Assembly: GCA_002416285.1 (NCBI GenBank) | Contig: DICM01000035.1 | Location: 7,659 to 71,658 of the forward strand | Direction of reading: 5' to 3' | DNA: 64,000 nt | Origin: Caryophanales bacterium UBA5026 | GTDB taxonomy: Bacteria; Bacillota_I; Bacilli_A; RF39; UBA660 | Shown here: positions 42,872 through 51,282 of the stretch, one piece after another | Layout: the number at the start of each line of letters is the position of its first letter | How positions within the stretch are numbered: the first letter of the stretch is position 1 | Notes under the pieces: generated by a model | Seen by the model: only the letters and a program-made list of their open reading frames with translations | Database searches by the model: none | Told to the model about the DNA's origin: nothing | Program-made: the position numbers and the translations under genes

Positions 42872-43213
42872 ATGCTGAATCAAGCAGTTTTAGTAGGAAG
42901 ATTGGTGAGAGATCCAGAACTTTATGAAACTGAAAATGGAAACAAGGTGACAAATATCACATTAGCAGTTCCGAGAAGTTACAAAAATGCAGAAGGAACA
43001 TATGATACTGATTTTGTTCACTGTGTTTTATGGAAAGGTGTTGCGGAGAACACGGTAAATTATTGCAAGAAAGGAGATCTCTTAGGAGTGAAAGGACATT
43101 TGCAATCACGTATGATTCAAATGGATGAAGAAACAAAGCGCCAAGTAGTTGAAGTGGTTGCTGAGAAAGTAACCTATTTAAGTAGCCGAAATACAGACGA
43201 AAACCACAGTTAA
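42872..43213 (+). CDS. ssb: Single-stranded DNA-binding protein without acidic tail
   Basis: 113 residues. OB fold with MLNQAVLVGRLVRDPELYETENGNKVTNITLAVPR, then the aromatic DTDFVHCVLWKGVAENTVNYCKKGDLLGVKGHLQSR. After the fold it stops at ENHS. The usual flexible region and acidic DDIPF-type tip, which recruits partner proteins, is absent. This resembles SsbB or PriB-like short paralogues. Start ATG 42872 follows AAGGGAGG; the ATG at 42848 is too early. The stop sits in the following terminator. A second full-length ssb is expected elsewhere. Confidence 0.85.
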   Translation: MLNQAVLVGRLVRDPELYETENGNKVTNITLAVPRSYKNAEGTYDTDFVHCVLWKGVAENTVNYCKKGDLLGVKGHLQSRMIQMDEETKRQVVEVVAEKVTYLSSRNTDENHS

Positions 43214-43227
43214 TTGTGGTTTTTTTC
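43198..43227 (+). terminator. Terminator after ssb
   Basis: AAACCACA pairs with TGTGGTTT around GTTAAT, then T. Nearly identical to the hairpin at 43778-43802. Confidence 0.85.
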
Positions 43228-43232
43228 TCAAT

Positions 43233-43260
43233 TTGACAAATATATAAAAAAGGTTATAAT
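43233..43260 (+). promoter_or_regulatory. Promoter of the PemK-like gene
   Basis: TTGACA, 16-nt spacer, TATAAT. Strong consensus, 26 nt before the start. Confidence 0.8.
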
Positions 43261-43285
43261 AGTTCGTCCAAAGCGAGGGATTGAA

Positions 43286-43768
43286 ATGTTAGATAGGTAT
43301 GATATTTTAGGAAGTATTATATTAATAGACAATATTATTTTCTACAATAAGAATGGAACAAGACAAGTAGATCATTCAAAAAAAGGAAGACCATGTGTTA
43401 TTGTTGCAGAATTAGAACAATATTATTTTTGTCCGTTCACATCACATGTGGAATTAGAACGATTGAAGTATTATCAAGGGCGTTATTATGGGATTGAAGA
43501 AAAAGATACAGTTGTTGAACCATATTACGAAACACACAAATTAAGACCAAGTTATATTAATCTTCAAAATATTATCAGTATGGAATTATTTCGTCTAAAT
43601 AAATATGGTGAAATTAAACCAGAAATCTATTATCAGATTTTAATAGATATACTTGAAACCGATTATCAATATTTTGACACAGACAACATATATAAAATAG
43701 AAGATAATTTAAGATATCAGAAACAAAAAATAGAAGAAAAATATCATTTAGTAAAGAAGGCATCATAA
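43286..43768 (+). CDS. PemK/MazF-like protein
   Basis: 160 residues. KKGRPCVIVAELEQYYFCPFTSHVE has the G-RP-x-x-V and x-PFTS pattern of PemK/MazF-like folds. The C-terminal half, with two helices, is longer than a normal MazF (about 110), so it may be an atypical member. If active, it would cut RNA. No typical antitoxin gene is adjacent, but an XRE regulator (43788, minus strand) is convergent and could be its control. Own strong promoter, flanked by two nearly identical hairpins. Start ATG 43286 has GAGGG before it. Confidence 0.55.
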   Translation: MLDRYDILGSIILIDNIIFYNKNGTRQVDHSKKGRPCVIVAELEQYYFCPFTSHVELERLKYYQGRYYGIEEKDTVVEPYYETHKLRPSYINLQNIISMELFRLNKYGEIKPEIYYQILIDILETDYQYFDTDNIYKIEDNLRYQKQKIEEKYHLVKKAS

Positions 43769-43777
43769 GAAAACCAC

Positions 43778-43802
43778 AAAACCACAGTTAACTGTGGTTT
43801 TT
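43778..43802. terminator. Bidirectional terminator, 24-bp palindrome
   Basis: AAAACCACAGTT and its perfect complement AACTGTGGTTTT, no loop beyond the core. It ends the PemK-like gene on plus and the XRE gene on minus, whose stop lies at its centre. Confidence 0.85.
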
Positions 43803-44018
43803 ATTTCCTCGATTTTCAATAACTATTTTCATATCTTCATATAATAGATCATCGGGCATTAGACGAAAAACAGAAGCTAACTTTAGTGAAAGATCATAAC
43901 TAATTCTTCTAGTGCCTTTTTCAATTTGCCAATAATAGGTTTTACTAATCCCAAGTTTATTTGCCATAAATTGGCAACTATATCCATGCTGGGTACGAAA
44001 TTCATATAAGGATTTCAT
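43788..44018 (-). CDS. Small XRE regulator
   Basis: 76 residues, one HTH_3 domain: SLYEFRTQHGYSCQFMANKLGISKTYYWQIEKGTRRI, then SVFRLMPDDLLYED. DNA-binding protein, divergent from a second XRE gene at 44158; both share a control region with repeated GTTAATTT. It is convergent with the PemK-like gene and shares its terminator. Confidence 0.85.
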   Translation of the reverse strand: MKSLYEFRTQHGYSCQFMANKLGISKTYYWQIEKGTRRISYDLSLKLASVFRLMPDDLLYEDMKIVIENRGNKNHS

Positions 44019-44054
44019 ATTATCACCACCGTCTTCATTATAAATTAATTATAA

Positions 44055-44092
44055 GTTAATTTCAAGCCTTTTTGTTAATTTTTAGTTAATTT
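44055..44092. promoter_or_regulatory. Three GTTAATTT repeats between divergent XRE genes
   Basis: GTTAATTT at 44055, 44074 and 44085 (spacing 19 and 11). They are just upstream of TTGCAT-N17-TATAAT (44102-44130), the promoter of the plus-strand gene. Likely operator sites for one of the two regulators. Confidence 0.55.
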
Positions 44093-44157
44093 ACAAAATT
44101 CTTGCATTTATAACCATTTATTGATATAATATTAACGATTAGATAACGGAGGATATT

Positions 44158-44514
44158 ATGATTGCAGGAGATAAAATAAAAAATGAACGAACAAAACGAA
44201 AATTATCTCAAGAAGATTTAGGGAAACTAATAGGAGTTACTAAAGTATCTATTTGTGGTTATGAAACCGGAACTCGAACACCGACTATTGGAAATCTTTT
44301 AAAACTTTCCAAAGTTCTTGAATTAAATCCGAATGAAATAATTGGAGGAACTGTTTTTGCGGTAAGTGAAGAAGGTACTCCATACGAATTTGTAATGAGT
44401 GAAAAAGAGATTACAGCAGTACAGGAAATTCGAAAATATGATATATTACATGATATGATCTGCAATCAACCAGAAAAGACAATCAAACGGATCGTAGAGT
44501 TGATCAAAGAATAG
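44158..44514 (+). CDS. XRE regulator before the ABC transporter
   Basis: 118 residues. An N-terminal HTH (GDKIKNERTKRKLSQEDLGKLIGVTKVSICGYETGTRTPTIGNLLKLSKVL) is followed by a tail ending in a helix of the form NQPEKTIKRIVELIKE. Strong GGAGG site. The promoter contains an extended -10. It sits 58 nt before the ABC genes, though a terminator separates them; it may regulate those genes and the divergent one. Confidence 0.88.
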   Translation: MIAGDKIKNERTKRKLSQEDLGKLIGVTKVSICGYETGTRTPTIGNLLKLSKVLELNPNEIIGGTVFAVSEEGTPYEFVMSEKEITAVQEIRKYDILHDMICNQPEKTIKRIVELIKE

Positions 44515-44533
44515 CATATAGCTATTCTTTTTT
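44506..44533 (+). terminator. Terminator after the XRE gene
   Basis: AAAGAATAGC pairs with GCTATTCTTT around ATATA, then T. The stop is in the left arm. Confidence 0.85.
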
Positions 44534-44544
44534 TTGACAATTCG

Positions 44545-44553
44545 TGCTATAGT
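44545..44553 (+). promoter_or_regulatory. Extended -10 promoter of the ABC operon
   Basis: TGCTATAGT is 19 nt before ATG 44572. The nearby TTGACA (44534) has the wrong spacing to be its -35. Confidence 0.5.
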
Positions 44554-44571
44554 GAAAATAGGAGTGATGAT

Positions 44572-45249
44572 ATGTTATTAAGAATAGAAAATCTGTCAAA
44601 AACTTATGGAAAGGGGAATACTTTAGTAAAAGCCCTCGATAATGTCAGTTTTAATGTTGAAAAGGGTGAATTTGTTGCTATTGTTGGGGCAAGTGGAAGT
44701 GGAAAAAGTACATTACTACATATTCTAGGTGGAGTAGATCGTCCAACAAGCGGAAAAGTGTTTGTTAATGGAAAAGATATTTATAAATTAAATGAAACAA
44801 AATTAGCTGTTTTTAGAAGAAGAGAAGTTGGACTTATCTATCAATTTTATAATCTAATCCCAATTTTAACTGCCGAGGAGAATATTACATTACCAATTTT
44901 ATTAGATCGTAAAAAAATAGATGAAACATATTTAAAGGAATTGATTGCAACTTTGGACTTGGAAGAACGTAAAAATCATTTACCAAATGAGTTGTCAGGA
45001 GGACAACAACAACGTGTTAGCATTGGGCGTGCTTTGATGAACAAACCATCAATTTTATTGGCCGATGAACCAACTGGAAACTTAGATCGAAAAAACAGTG
45101 AAGAGATTATCCGACTTTTAAAATTATCCAATGAAAAATATAATCAAACAATTATTATGATTACCCATGACCAAGAGCTTGCATTACATGCAAAGCGAAT
45201 TATCACAATTGTTGATGGAAAGATCGAAAAGGATGAAGTGATAAGATGA
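44572..45249 (+). CDS. ABC transporter ATP-binding protein (MacB/LolD type)
   Basis: 225 residues. Walker A GASGSGKST, Q-loop region IYQFYNLIPILTAEEN, signature LSGGQQQR, Walker B SILLADEPTGNLD. This group (LolD/MacB/BceA) drives FtsX-type permeases in export, antibiotic sensing, or lipoprotein and peptide release. Overlaps its permease by ATGA. A dedicated two-component system is not adjacent. Confidence 0.95.
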   Translation: MLLRIENLSKTYGKGNTLVKALDNVSFNVEKGEFVAIVGASGSGKSTLLHILGGVDRPTSGKVFVNGKDIYKLNETKLAVFRRREVGLIYQFYNLIPILTAEENITLPILLDRKKIDETYLKELIATLDLEERKNHLPNELSGGQQQRVSIGRALMNKPSILLADEPTGNLDRKNSEEIIRLLKLSNEKYNQTIIMITHDQELALHAKRIITIVDGKIEKDEVIR

Positions 45250-47693
45250 AAGTAATAATAGACTTTACAATCAAAAATTTAATTAAAAACAAAAAAAGAA
45301 CGATTGCAACCATTCTTGGAGTAATATTATCAACAATTCTTTTGATGACTGTTGGTTTTTCCTTTTCTACCAGTCGAGAGAATGCCATTGAACAAACAAT
45401 TCTCAATAATGGTGACCATCATATAAAAGTAGAAAATCTCACATATGATAAGATTGATATATTACAAAAAAATAATGAAATTAAGGAAATAAAGAGTGAA
45501 CCAATTGTTGAAACCATTGATTTTCGTTCCATTGTTCGCAGTAGTTATGTAAATCAAAATTATGAGTTAGAAATTCATGGAATCGATCCGACAAGTACTA
45601 TTGAACTAGATAGGGGAACGTTACCACAAAACGCGCAAGAACTTCTGCTACCTAATTATTTAAAGTCAATGATTAATATTGAAATTGGTGATTTAATAGG
45701 GACTTATAAAGTCGTTGGATTTTATAAAAGAGCATCTAATATTGCTTATAAAGATAATGATTATGTGAATCCTTTTATCGGCTATACAAAAAAAGAAAAA
45801 GAACAAACAGATAAGGCGATATTTTGGATAACGTTTAAAGATAGTAATAATATTACTGATAAAGTAATAACAATAGGAAAATCTTTAAATTTAAAAAGAG
45901 AGTTTCAAGTGATTGGGAAACACTTGAAACCATCCTATGAAGGAATTACACAAAATACTTCTTTACTATCACTATATGGGACTCAGGAAAATGACGCTAC
46001 TTATGCCATGTACTTTATTATGATGCTTCTTTTACTAACCATTTTTTCCATTGTGTGTATCCTCTTAATCTATAATGCCTTTGCAATATCTGTTCAAGAA
46101 CGTAAAAAAATAATGGGAATTTTATCCTCTTTAGGAGCAACTCCAAAACAATTATTTTTATCGGTTATTTTTGAAGCATTTCTAATAACTGTGATTGCTT
46201 TTCCAATTGGTATTATATGTAGTGGGCTTATTGTTAATGGAGTCTTGGCTTTTATCAATGAAACTTTAAAAGAAACATTAGCAACCCCTTATAAATTTGC
46301 TGTTTATCCTTTGTTCATGCTTGTTCCATTTTTAGCCCTTTGCCTCACAATCTTTTTTTCAGCATTTTCTCCTGCAATGCGGGCATTTGAGATCACGCCA
46401 ATGGATGCAATTAGAGGAAATAAAGATATTAAGTTAAATAAGAAAAAACTAAAAACCCATTCAATTATGATGAGACTCTTTGGAATTGAAGGAACAATTG
46501 CATTTAAAAATCAAAAAAGAAATAAGTCTAAATATCGGATTACTTTAATCTCTATAATAACAGGGATCGTCTTTTTCATGACAGCCTCAACAATAATTAA
46601 TTTAATTCTTGATTCTTATCGCATCCAGCAATTAGAAGATAATAGTATCTCTATATCAGTTCATGGGACGGATGAACAAAAGTTCATAGAAGATTTAGTT
46701 ACTAATTTTTCTGGAGCTGATTTTACTATTCTAAAAAAGTCTCCATTTTTAGCAATTCCTATTTTAGATACCGAAACAAAAGAATTTAGGAAATTGTTTT
46801 CTGAAATAGGTTATCGTTCTGCCTATTTGGTAAAGCTTACGAAAGAGGAAGAAAATGAATTTTTTAAAACAAATAAACTAGAGAAAAAAATAACCATCAT
46901 CAATCAAATAGAGACAAGTAATGAACCTGTTCAGTTATATTCTAATTTAGAAACTTTACCCATCTGTTTAAGAACAACAGATTTTAAAATATCGGATCAA
47001 TGCATTCATATTGAAGATTTTAATATAACAGATAATATTCCTAAATCGTTACAATCATTCTATGCAGTTGCAATCATTGTTCCCATGAAAGAATGGGAAC
47101 AAACCTTGAATCGTTTTACATTAGAAGATAGTGAAAATTACCAGATTTCGATTGCTAATGTAAATCCTAGTAAATTAAATACTTATATCACAAATGAAAA
47201 AGATAATTATAACTTCGATTATTTTTATTATAATAATGCACCATATAACTATCACTTAAAAGTAAAAGAAATTCGAGCTTATCAAATATTATTTTATGGA
47301 GCATTAGGATTAATTTTCCTAATTAGTTTAACAAGTATGTTTCAAACAATTGCTACTAGTATTCATCTTCGAATGAAAGAGTTTGGTGTCTTAAAGAGTA
47401 TCGGAATGACACCAAAACAATTTAAAAAAATGATGAATTTGGAATCAATCTTTTTAGGGATAAAATCCCTGCTGTACGGAATTCCATTATCATTAGGAGT
47501 TATCTATCTATTTGATAAAATTTTTGGTTTACAATCAATAGATAATCCTGGAGAAGTTTATCATATTCCTTTTCCAACCATTTATCTAATCTTTTGTATT
47601 AGTTTTGTTCTATTTTTATTACTAATGGTTACTTATTATGCTACCAAGCAAATAAGAAAAGCGACAATTATGGATGCTTTAGAAAAAGAATAA
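45246..47693 (+). CDS. FtsX-family ABC permease, two-domain
   Basis: 815 residues. N-terminal membrane segment near 14-36 after a basic start (KNKKRTIATILGVILSTILLM). A large extracellular domain is followed by three membrane segments (about 250-385). A second FtsX half begins near 430 (ITLISIITGIVFFMTASTI) with its own outside domain and three membrane segments near the end. Two fused FtsX/MacB-type halves are typical of peptide-export or bacitracin-sensing permeases. Works with the ATPase at 44572. No terminator found directly after. Confidence 0.88.
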   Translation: MKVIIDFTIKNLIKNKKRTIATILGVILSTILLMTVGFSFSTSRENAIEQTILNNGDHHIKVENLTYDKIDILQKNNEIKEIKSEPIVETIDFRSIVRSSYVNQNYELEIHGIDPTSTIELDRGTLPQNAQELLLPNYLKSMINIEIGDLIGTYKVVGFYKRASNIAYKDNDYVNPFIGYTKKEKEQTDKAIFWITFKDSNNITDKVITIGKSLNLKREFQVIGKHLKPSYEGITQNTSLLSLYGTQENDATYAMYFIMMLLLLTIFSIVCILLIYNAFAISVQERKKIMGILSSLGATPKQLFLSVIFEAFLITVIAFPIGIICSGLIVNGVLAFINETLKETLATPYKFAVYPLFMLVPFLALCLTIFFSAFSPAMRAFEITPMDAIRGNKDIKLNKKKLKTHSIMMRLFGIEGTIAFKNQKRNKSKYRITLISIITGIVFFMTASTIINLILDSYRIQQLEDNSISISVHGTDEQKFIEDLVTNFSGADFTILKKSPFLAIPILDTETKEFRKLFSEIGYRSAYLVKLTKEEENEFFKTNKLEKKITIINQIETSNEPVQLYSNLETLPICLRTTDFKISDQCIHIEDFNITDNIPKSLQSFYAVAIIVPMKEWEQTLNRFTLEDSENYQISIANVNPSKLNTYITNEKDNYNFDYFYYNNAPYNYHLKVKEIRAYQILFYGALGLIFLISLTSMFQTIATSIHLRMKEFGVLKSIGMTPKQFKKMMNLESIFLGIKSLLYGIPLSLGVIYLFDKIFGLQSIDNPGEVYHIPFPTIYLIFCISFVLFLLLMVTYYATKQIRKATIMDALEKE

Positions 47694-47695
47694 TC

Positions 47696-47724
47696 TTGTT
47701 ATTTTAAGGAATTACTTGTATAAT
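47696..47724 (+). promoter_or_regulatory. Promoter of the phosphorylase gene
   Basis: TTGTTA, 17-nt spacer, TATAAT. AAGGGTGAT precedes the start. Confidence 0.7.
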
Positions 47725-47755
47725 GAAACTAGTAAAGAGTATTAAGGGTGATTAT

Positions 47756-49036
47756 ATGAACATGATTGAATTGATTGAAAAAAAGAAAAACCGTTTAGAA
47801 CTTACAAAAGAGGAAATTAAATGGGTTGTAGATCATTATACAAATGGCGATATTCCTGATTATCAAATGAGTTCTTTTTTGATGACAATCGTATTAAATG
47901 GAATGAGTAATGAAGAGACTTTTTCACTTACTAAAGCTATGATTGAAAGTGGAGATGTACTAGATTTAAGTGAGATTGAAGGAACCATTGTCGATAAGCA
48001 TTCCACTGGTGGAGTGGGCGATAAAACTTCAATTATCCTTGCCCCTCTAGTTGCTGCTTGTGGTGTTAAAGTTGCAAAATTTTCAGGTCGAGGACTTGGA
48101 CATACCGGTGGCACAATCGATAAATTAGAAAGTATTGATGGATATCAAGTCGAGATGGATGAAAAAACATTCATAAAACAAGTGAATGAAATTGGAATTG
48201 CTATCATTAGTCAGACTAAAAATTTAGTGCCAGCAGATAAAAAAATATATGCTTTAAGAGATGTAACTGGAACGACCGAATCAATTCCACTGATTGCTTC
48301 TAGCATCATGAGTAAAAAAATTGCCAGTGGAGCATCTGCGATGGTGATCGACGTAAAAGTTGGAAATGGTGCACTAATGAAAACCAAAGAAGATGCCGAA
48401 AGATTAGCAAAACTAATGGTGAAGATTGGGAAGTATTTTAATCGTGAGGTTGTATGCGTATTAACCAATATGGAAGAGCCTCTTGGATGTACCATTGGAA
48501 ACGGGCTTGAAGTAAGAGAATGTATTGAGGTTTTACAAGGTGCTGGTCCGAAAGATATCACTGATTTAGTACTCTTCTTAGGTAGTTATATGGTATCACT
48601 TGGAAAGCATATTGATTTAAAAGATGCTCGTAAAGAAGTTACAGAAGCATTGTTTCAAGGAAAAGCTTATAAAAAGTTTGAAGAATGGATAAAAAGGCAA
48701 CATGGCAATTTAGAGAAGATTGCAATTGATCCAGATATCATTTCATTAAAAAGTAAAAGTGATGGTATTGTCTCTGAAATTAATGCTTGTGAACTTGGTG
48801 AACTTGCAAAAAGATTAGGTGCAGGAAGAACAAAAAAAGAAGATAAAATTGATTATGGAGTAGGTTTTGTTTTAGGAAAGAAAGTCGGGGACTTTGTTTT
48901 GGAAAATGAAGAACTAATGAAAGTATATTATAATGGTTCAAATGTAACCATGGGAGAATTACAAAATTGTTTTACTGTGGAAGAACATAGCAAAGAAAGA
49001 ATTCCACTTATTTTAGAAGTGGTGAAAAGTAAATGA
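47756..49036 (+). CDS. pdp: Pyrimidine-nucleoside phosphorylase
   Basis: 426 residues. Splits thymidine, uridine or deoxyuridine with phosphate to base and (deoxy)ribose 1-phosphate in nucleoside salvage. Signature VDKHSTGGVGDKTSIILAPLVAACGVKVAKFSGRGLGHTGGTIDKLE includes the phosphate- and base-binding residues. Length is typical of the dimeric family. Whether it is thymidine-specific (DeoA) or broad (Pdp) cannot be told; Bacillota usually have Pdp. The start is ATG 47756; an ATG at 47723 lies in the promoter. Overlaps the next gene by ATGA. Confidence 0.95.
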   Translation: MNMIELIEKKKNRLELTKEEIKWVVDHYTNGDIPDYQMSSFLMTIVLNGMSNEETFSLTKAMIESGDVLDLSEIEGTIVDKHSTGGVGDKTSIILAPLVAACGVKVAKFSGRGLGHTGGTIDKLESIDGYQVEMDEKTFIKQVNEIGIAIISQTKNLVPADKKIYALRDVTGTTESIPLIASSIMSKKIASGASAMVIDVKVGNGALMKTKEDAERLAKLMVKIGKYFNREVVCVLTNMEEPLGCTIGNGLEVRECIEVLQGAGPKDITDLVLFLGSYMVSLGKHIDLKDARKEVTEALFQGKAYKKFEEWIKRQHGNLEKIAIDPDIISLKSKSDGIVSEINACELGELAKRLGAGRTKKEDKIDYGVGFVLGKKVGDFVLENEELMKVYYNGSNVTMGELQNCFTVEEHSKERIPLILEVVKSK

Positions 49037-49680
49037 TCCTCGTTGTTCTAGGATTTATTTCATTCTTTATATTAGTTGTAAGTTACTGGGATAAGCTTAA
49101 TCCTGTTATTTTGGTGCCAGTTTTCCTATTTTTAATCATGATTTTATTTAAGATAGGAAAAGATTTCGCCAAATATGGAATAAAAGGAGCACTGAAAGGA
49201 ATCCGTTTTAAAGATCGAAAACCACAACGAAAAGCCATATTATTTGAAATGGTTTCAACTTTACCAGCATATCAACAAACAGTAATTACTGGATCGGCTG
49301 GGTCTGATTTTCTTTATCTCGCTGAAAATGGATTATATCTTTTTAAAATGATTGATTTAGTAGGTACCATTGAAGAGAGTGAAAAACCAGAATTTTGGGT
49401 AATTATAGATCGAATGGACAAAGCATTCTATCCGAATTTACTAAGACAACTAAAGAAAGAATCGATTGAATGGAGTAAATATCTAGAAAAACATGTACAA
49501 CCATTTCTGGTATTATCAAGTTTTTCAAATTTGATAGGACCAAAGGATCCAGAAGTAATTGTAGAAAAAGAGAGAAACTTTATTTATGAATTAGATCAGA
49601 ATGCGAATAAAAAGATCTATACAAAAGAAGAGATTGACAACCTTTACAGAAAGGCAATGATGTACAGTGTTGTCAAATAA
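49033..49680 (+). CDS. Two-pass membrane protein of unknown role
   Basis: 215 residues. Two membrane segments (about 1-18 and 25-42) are followed by a basic patch and a soluble cytosolic domain: FEMVSTLPAYQQTVITGSAGSDFLYLAENGLYLFKMIDLVG, then EFWVIIDRMDKAFYPNLLRQLKKESIEWSKYLEK. The mix of strands recalls NERD-like nuclease-related domains, but no catalytic motif can be named. Translation is coupled to pdp by ATGA. Neighbour rpoZ has its own promoter. Confidence 0.65.
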   Translation: MILVVLGFISFFILVVSYWDKLNPVILVPVFLFLIMILFKIGKDFAKYGIKGALKGIRFKDRKPQRKAILFEMVSTLPAYQQTVITGSAGSDFLYLAENGLYLFKMIDLVGTIEESEKPEFWVIIDRMDKAFYPNLLRQLKKESIEWSKYLEKHVQPFLVLSSFSNLIGPKDPEVIVEKERNFIYELDQNANKKIYTKEEIDNLYRKAMMYSVVK

Positions 49681-49701
49681 TGTGAAGTTTTGTTGTTTTT
49701 A

Positions 49702-49728
49702 TTGAAATATCAAGTAAGGAATGATAAT
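49702..49728 (+). promoter_or_regulatory. Promoter of rpoZ
   Basis: TTGAAA, 15-nt spacer, GATAAT; a slightly short spacer. Confidence 0.5.
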
Positions 49729-49751
49729 ATGATTTTAGGGGAGATGATAGT

Positions 49752-49955
49752 ATGATTTATCCATCAATTGATAGGCTTCTAAATCAAGTTGGTTCAAAAT
49801 ACTTGCTTGTTAACATCGTTTCTAGACGAGCTCATGAAATGAAAGAGAATGATCATTATCAAATGAAAGAAAGCCAATATGTGTCAAGAAAAGAAATTGG
49901 CAGAGCTTTAGAAGAAGTTGCAAAAGATTTGATACACATTGAAACAAGGGGATAA
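49752..49955 (+). CDS. rpoZ: RNA polymerase omega subunit
   Basis: 67 residues. MIYPSIDRLLNQVGSKYLLVNIVSRRAHEM and SRKEIGRALEEVAKDL match the omega-subunit pattern. It helps beta-prime folding and assembly. AGGGGAGATGAT is the ribosome site. In many Bacillota it sits beside gmk and priA; here it stands alone before rpsL, with priA 12 kb away. Confidence 0.93.
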   Translation: MIYPSIDRLLNQVGSKYLLVNIVSRRAHEMKENDHYQMKESQYVSRKEIGRALEEVAKDLIHIETRG

Positions 49956-49968
49956 GGATCCTTTTTTT
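49946..49968 (+). terminator. Terminator after rpoZ
   Basis: AAGGGGAT pairs with ATCCTTTT (two G-U pairs) around AAGG, then T residues. It overlaps the stop. Confidence 0.7.
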
Positions 49969-50214
49969 GTTCTCCTTTAGTTTTATATTAAAATATTTCC
50001 AGACAATTAAAGGATATATCCTATTGATAAAGCTATTTATTAATAAAAAACAGAAAATCTATTAATGATTATAGTCTTGATGTTATCGTCGCAACAATGT
50101 TGGTAAATTAGTAATAAAAAGATAAAAAAATAAGAAAAAAGATAGAAATTGAGTTAACGTTCTACTATTTATTCTTTTATGTCGTAAAAAGATAGTTTTT
50201 TTGTATTATTTTCA

Positions 50215-50243
50215 TTGACACGCATAAAATGAAATGGTATAGT
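50215..50243 (+). promoter_or_regulatory. Strong promoter of the rpsL cluster
   Basis: TTGACA, 17-nt spacer and TGG-TATAGT, including the extended -10. It fits a heavily transcribed ribosomal operon. The 246 bases before it (49969-50214) are AT-rich and show no supported gene. Confidence 0.85.
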
Positions 50244-50249
50244 ATTACT

Positions 50250-50334
50250 GATTTGATTAAGGTTTACCTCGGTAAATCTTTAATTAAAGGAATTTTGAAA
50301 CACCTGGAAGTGTGGAATGGAAAGGAGGACTAAC
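50250..50334 (+). ncRNA. Structured 5' leader of the rpsL operon
   Basis: An AAGGTTTACC/GGTAAATCTT hairpin (one G-U) and a smaller CACCTGGAAGTG hairpin lie before AAAGGAGG. It could bind a ribosomal protein (S7 or S12 feedback), but no family was recognised. Confidence 0.45.
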
Positions 50335-50754
50335 ATGCCTACAATTAACCAATTAGTAAGAAAAAGACGTTCTGATAAAGTAAGAAAAAGTAAATCACCA
50401 GTTTTAGGAATTGGATACAACTCAAGACAAAAGAAAGAAACAGGATTAAATTCCCCTCAAAAACGTGGTGTTTGTACTCGTGTTGGAACAATGACACCAA
50501 AGAAACCAAACTCAGCGCTTCGTAAATATGCTCGTGTTCGTTTAAGTAATGGTTATGAAGTAACTGCCTATATCGGTGGAGAAGGACATAACCTACAAGA
50601 GCACAGTGTAGTATTGATCCGTGGAGGACGTGTAAAAGACTTAATCGGTGTTCGTTATCACATTATTCGTGGTACTATGGATACTGCTGGAGTTGACAAA
50701 CGTCGCCAAGGTCGTTCTAAATACGGAACAAAAAGACCAAAAGCTGGAAAATAA
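50335..50754 (+). CDS. rpsL: Ribosomal protein S12
   Basis: 139 residues. MPTINQLVRKRR start, GVCTRVGTMTPKKPNSALRKYARVRLSNG with the Lys of PKKPNSA that is the streptomycin-resistance site (wild type here), and the conserved GGRVKDLIGVRYHIIRG. It shapes the decoding centre. Start ATG 50335 follows AAAGGAGGA. First gene of rpsL-rpsG-fusA-tuf. Confidence 0.99.
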   Translation: MPTINQLVRKRRSDKVRKSKSPVLGIGYNSRQKKETGLNSPQKRGVCTRVGTMTPKKPNSALRKYARVRLSNGYEVTAYIGGEGHNLQEHSVVLIRGGRVKDLIGVRYHIIRGTMDTAGVDKRRQGRSKYGTKRPKAGK

Positions 50755-50793
50755 TAGAAATTAATACAATATAAAAGCAGGAAGGAGGATACT

Positions 50794-51261
50794 ATGAGAA
50801 AAAGACGTGCTGTTAAAAGAGATGTACTAGCAGATCCTATGTATAATTCTAAATTAGTTACAAGATTAATTAACCAAATTATGCTTGATGGTAAAAAAGG
50901 AACTGCACAGAGAATTCTATATCAAGCATTTGATATGATAAAAGAAAAAACGAATCGTGATCCAATGGAAGTTTTCGAAACTGCAATGGAAAATATTCGT
51001 CCATCTCTAGAAGTTAAAAGTCGCCGTGTTGGAGGAGCTAACTACCAAGTACCAATTGAAGTTAGACCAGCTCGTGCGCAAGCATTAGCGCTTCGTTGGC
51101 TAGTAAATTATTCTCGTTTACGTGGAGGACACTCTATGGCAGAGAATTTAGCAAATGAAATCGTTGACGCATCAAATGGTGTTGGTGCTGCCGTTAAAAA
51201 ACGTGAAGAAACACACCGTATGGCAGAGGCTAACAAAGCATTTGCTCATTACCGTTGGTAA
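50794..51261 (+). CDS. rpsG: Ribosomal protein S7
   Basis: 155 residues. RRAVKRDVLADPMYNSKLVTRLINQIMLDGKKGTAQ and MENIRPSLEVKSRRVGGANYQVPIEVRP are the S7 core. It nucleates assembly of the 30S head. AGGAAGGAGG precedes the start. Normal length, ends in HYRW. Confidence 0.99.
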   Translation: MRKRRAVKRDVLADPMYNSKLVTRLINQIMLDGKKGTAQRILYQAFDMIKEKTNRDPMEVFETAMENIRPSLEVKSRRVGGANYQVPIEVRPARAQALALRWLVNYSRLRGGHSMAENLANEIVDASNGVGAAVKKREETHRMAEANKAFAHYRW

Positions 51262-51282
51262 TATTAAGAAAGGAAAAAACGT

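Noticed and set aside
50044..50111. 22-codon open stretch in the rpsL upstream gap
   Set aside because: No start or ribosome site, stops just upstream, no recognisable family.
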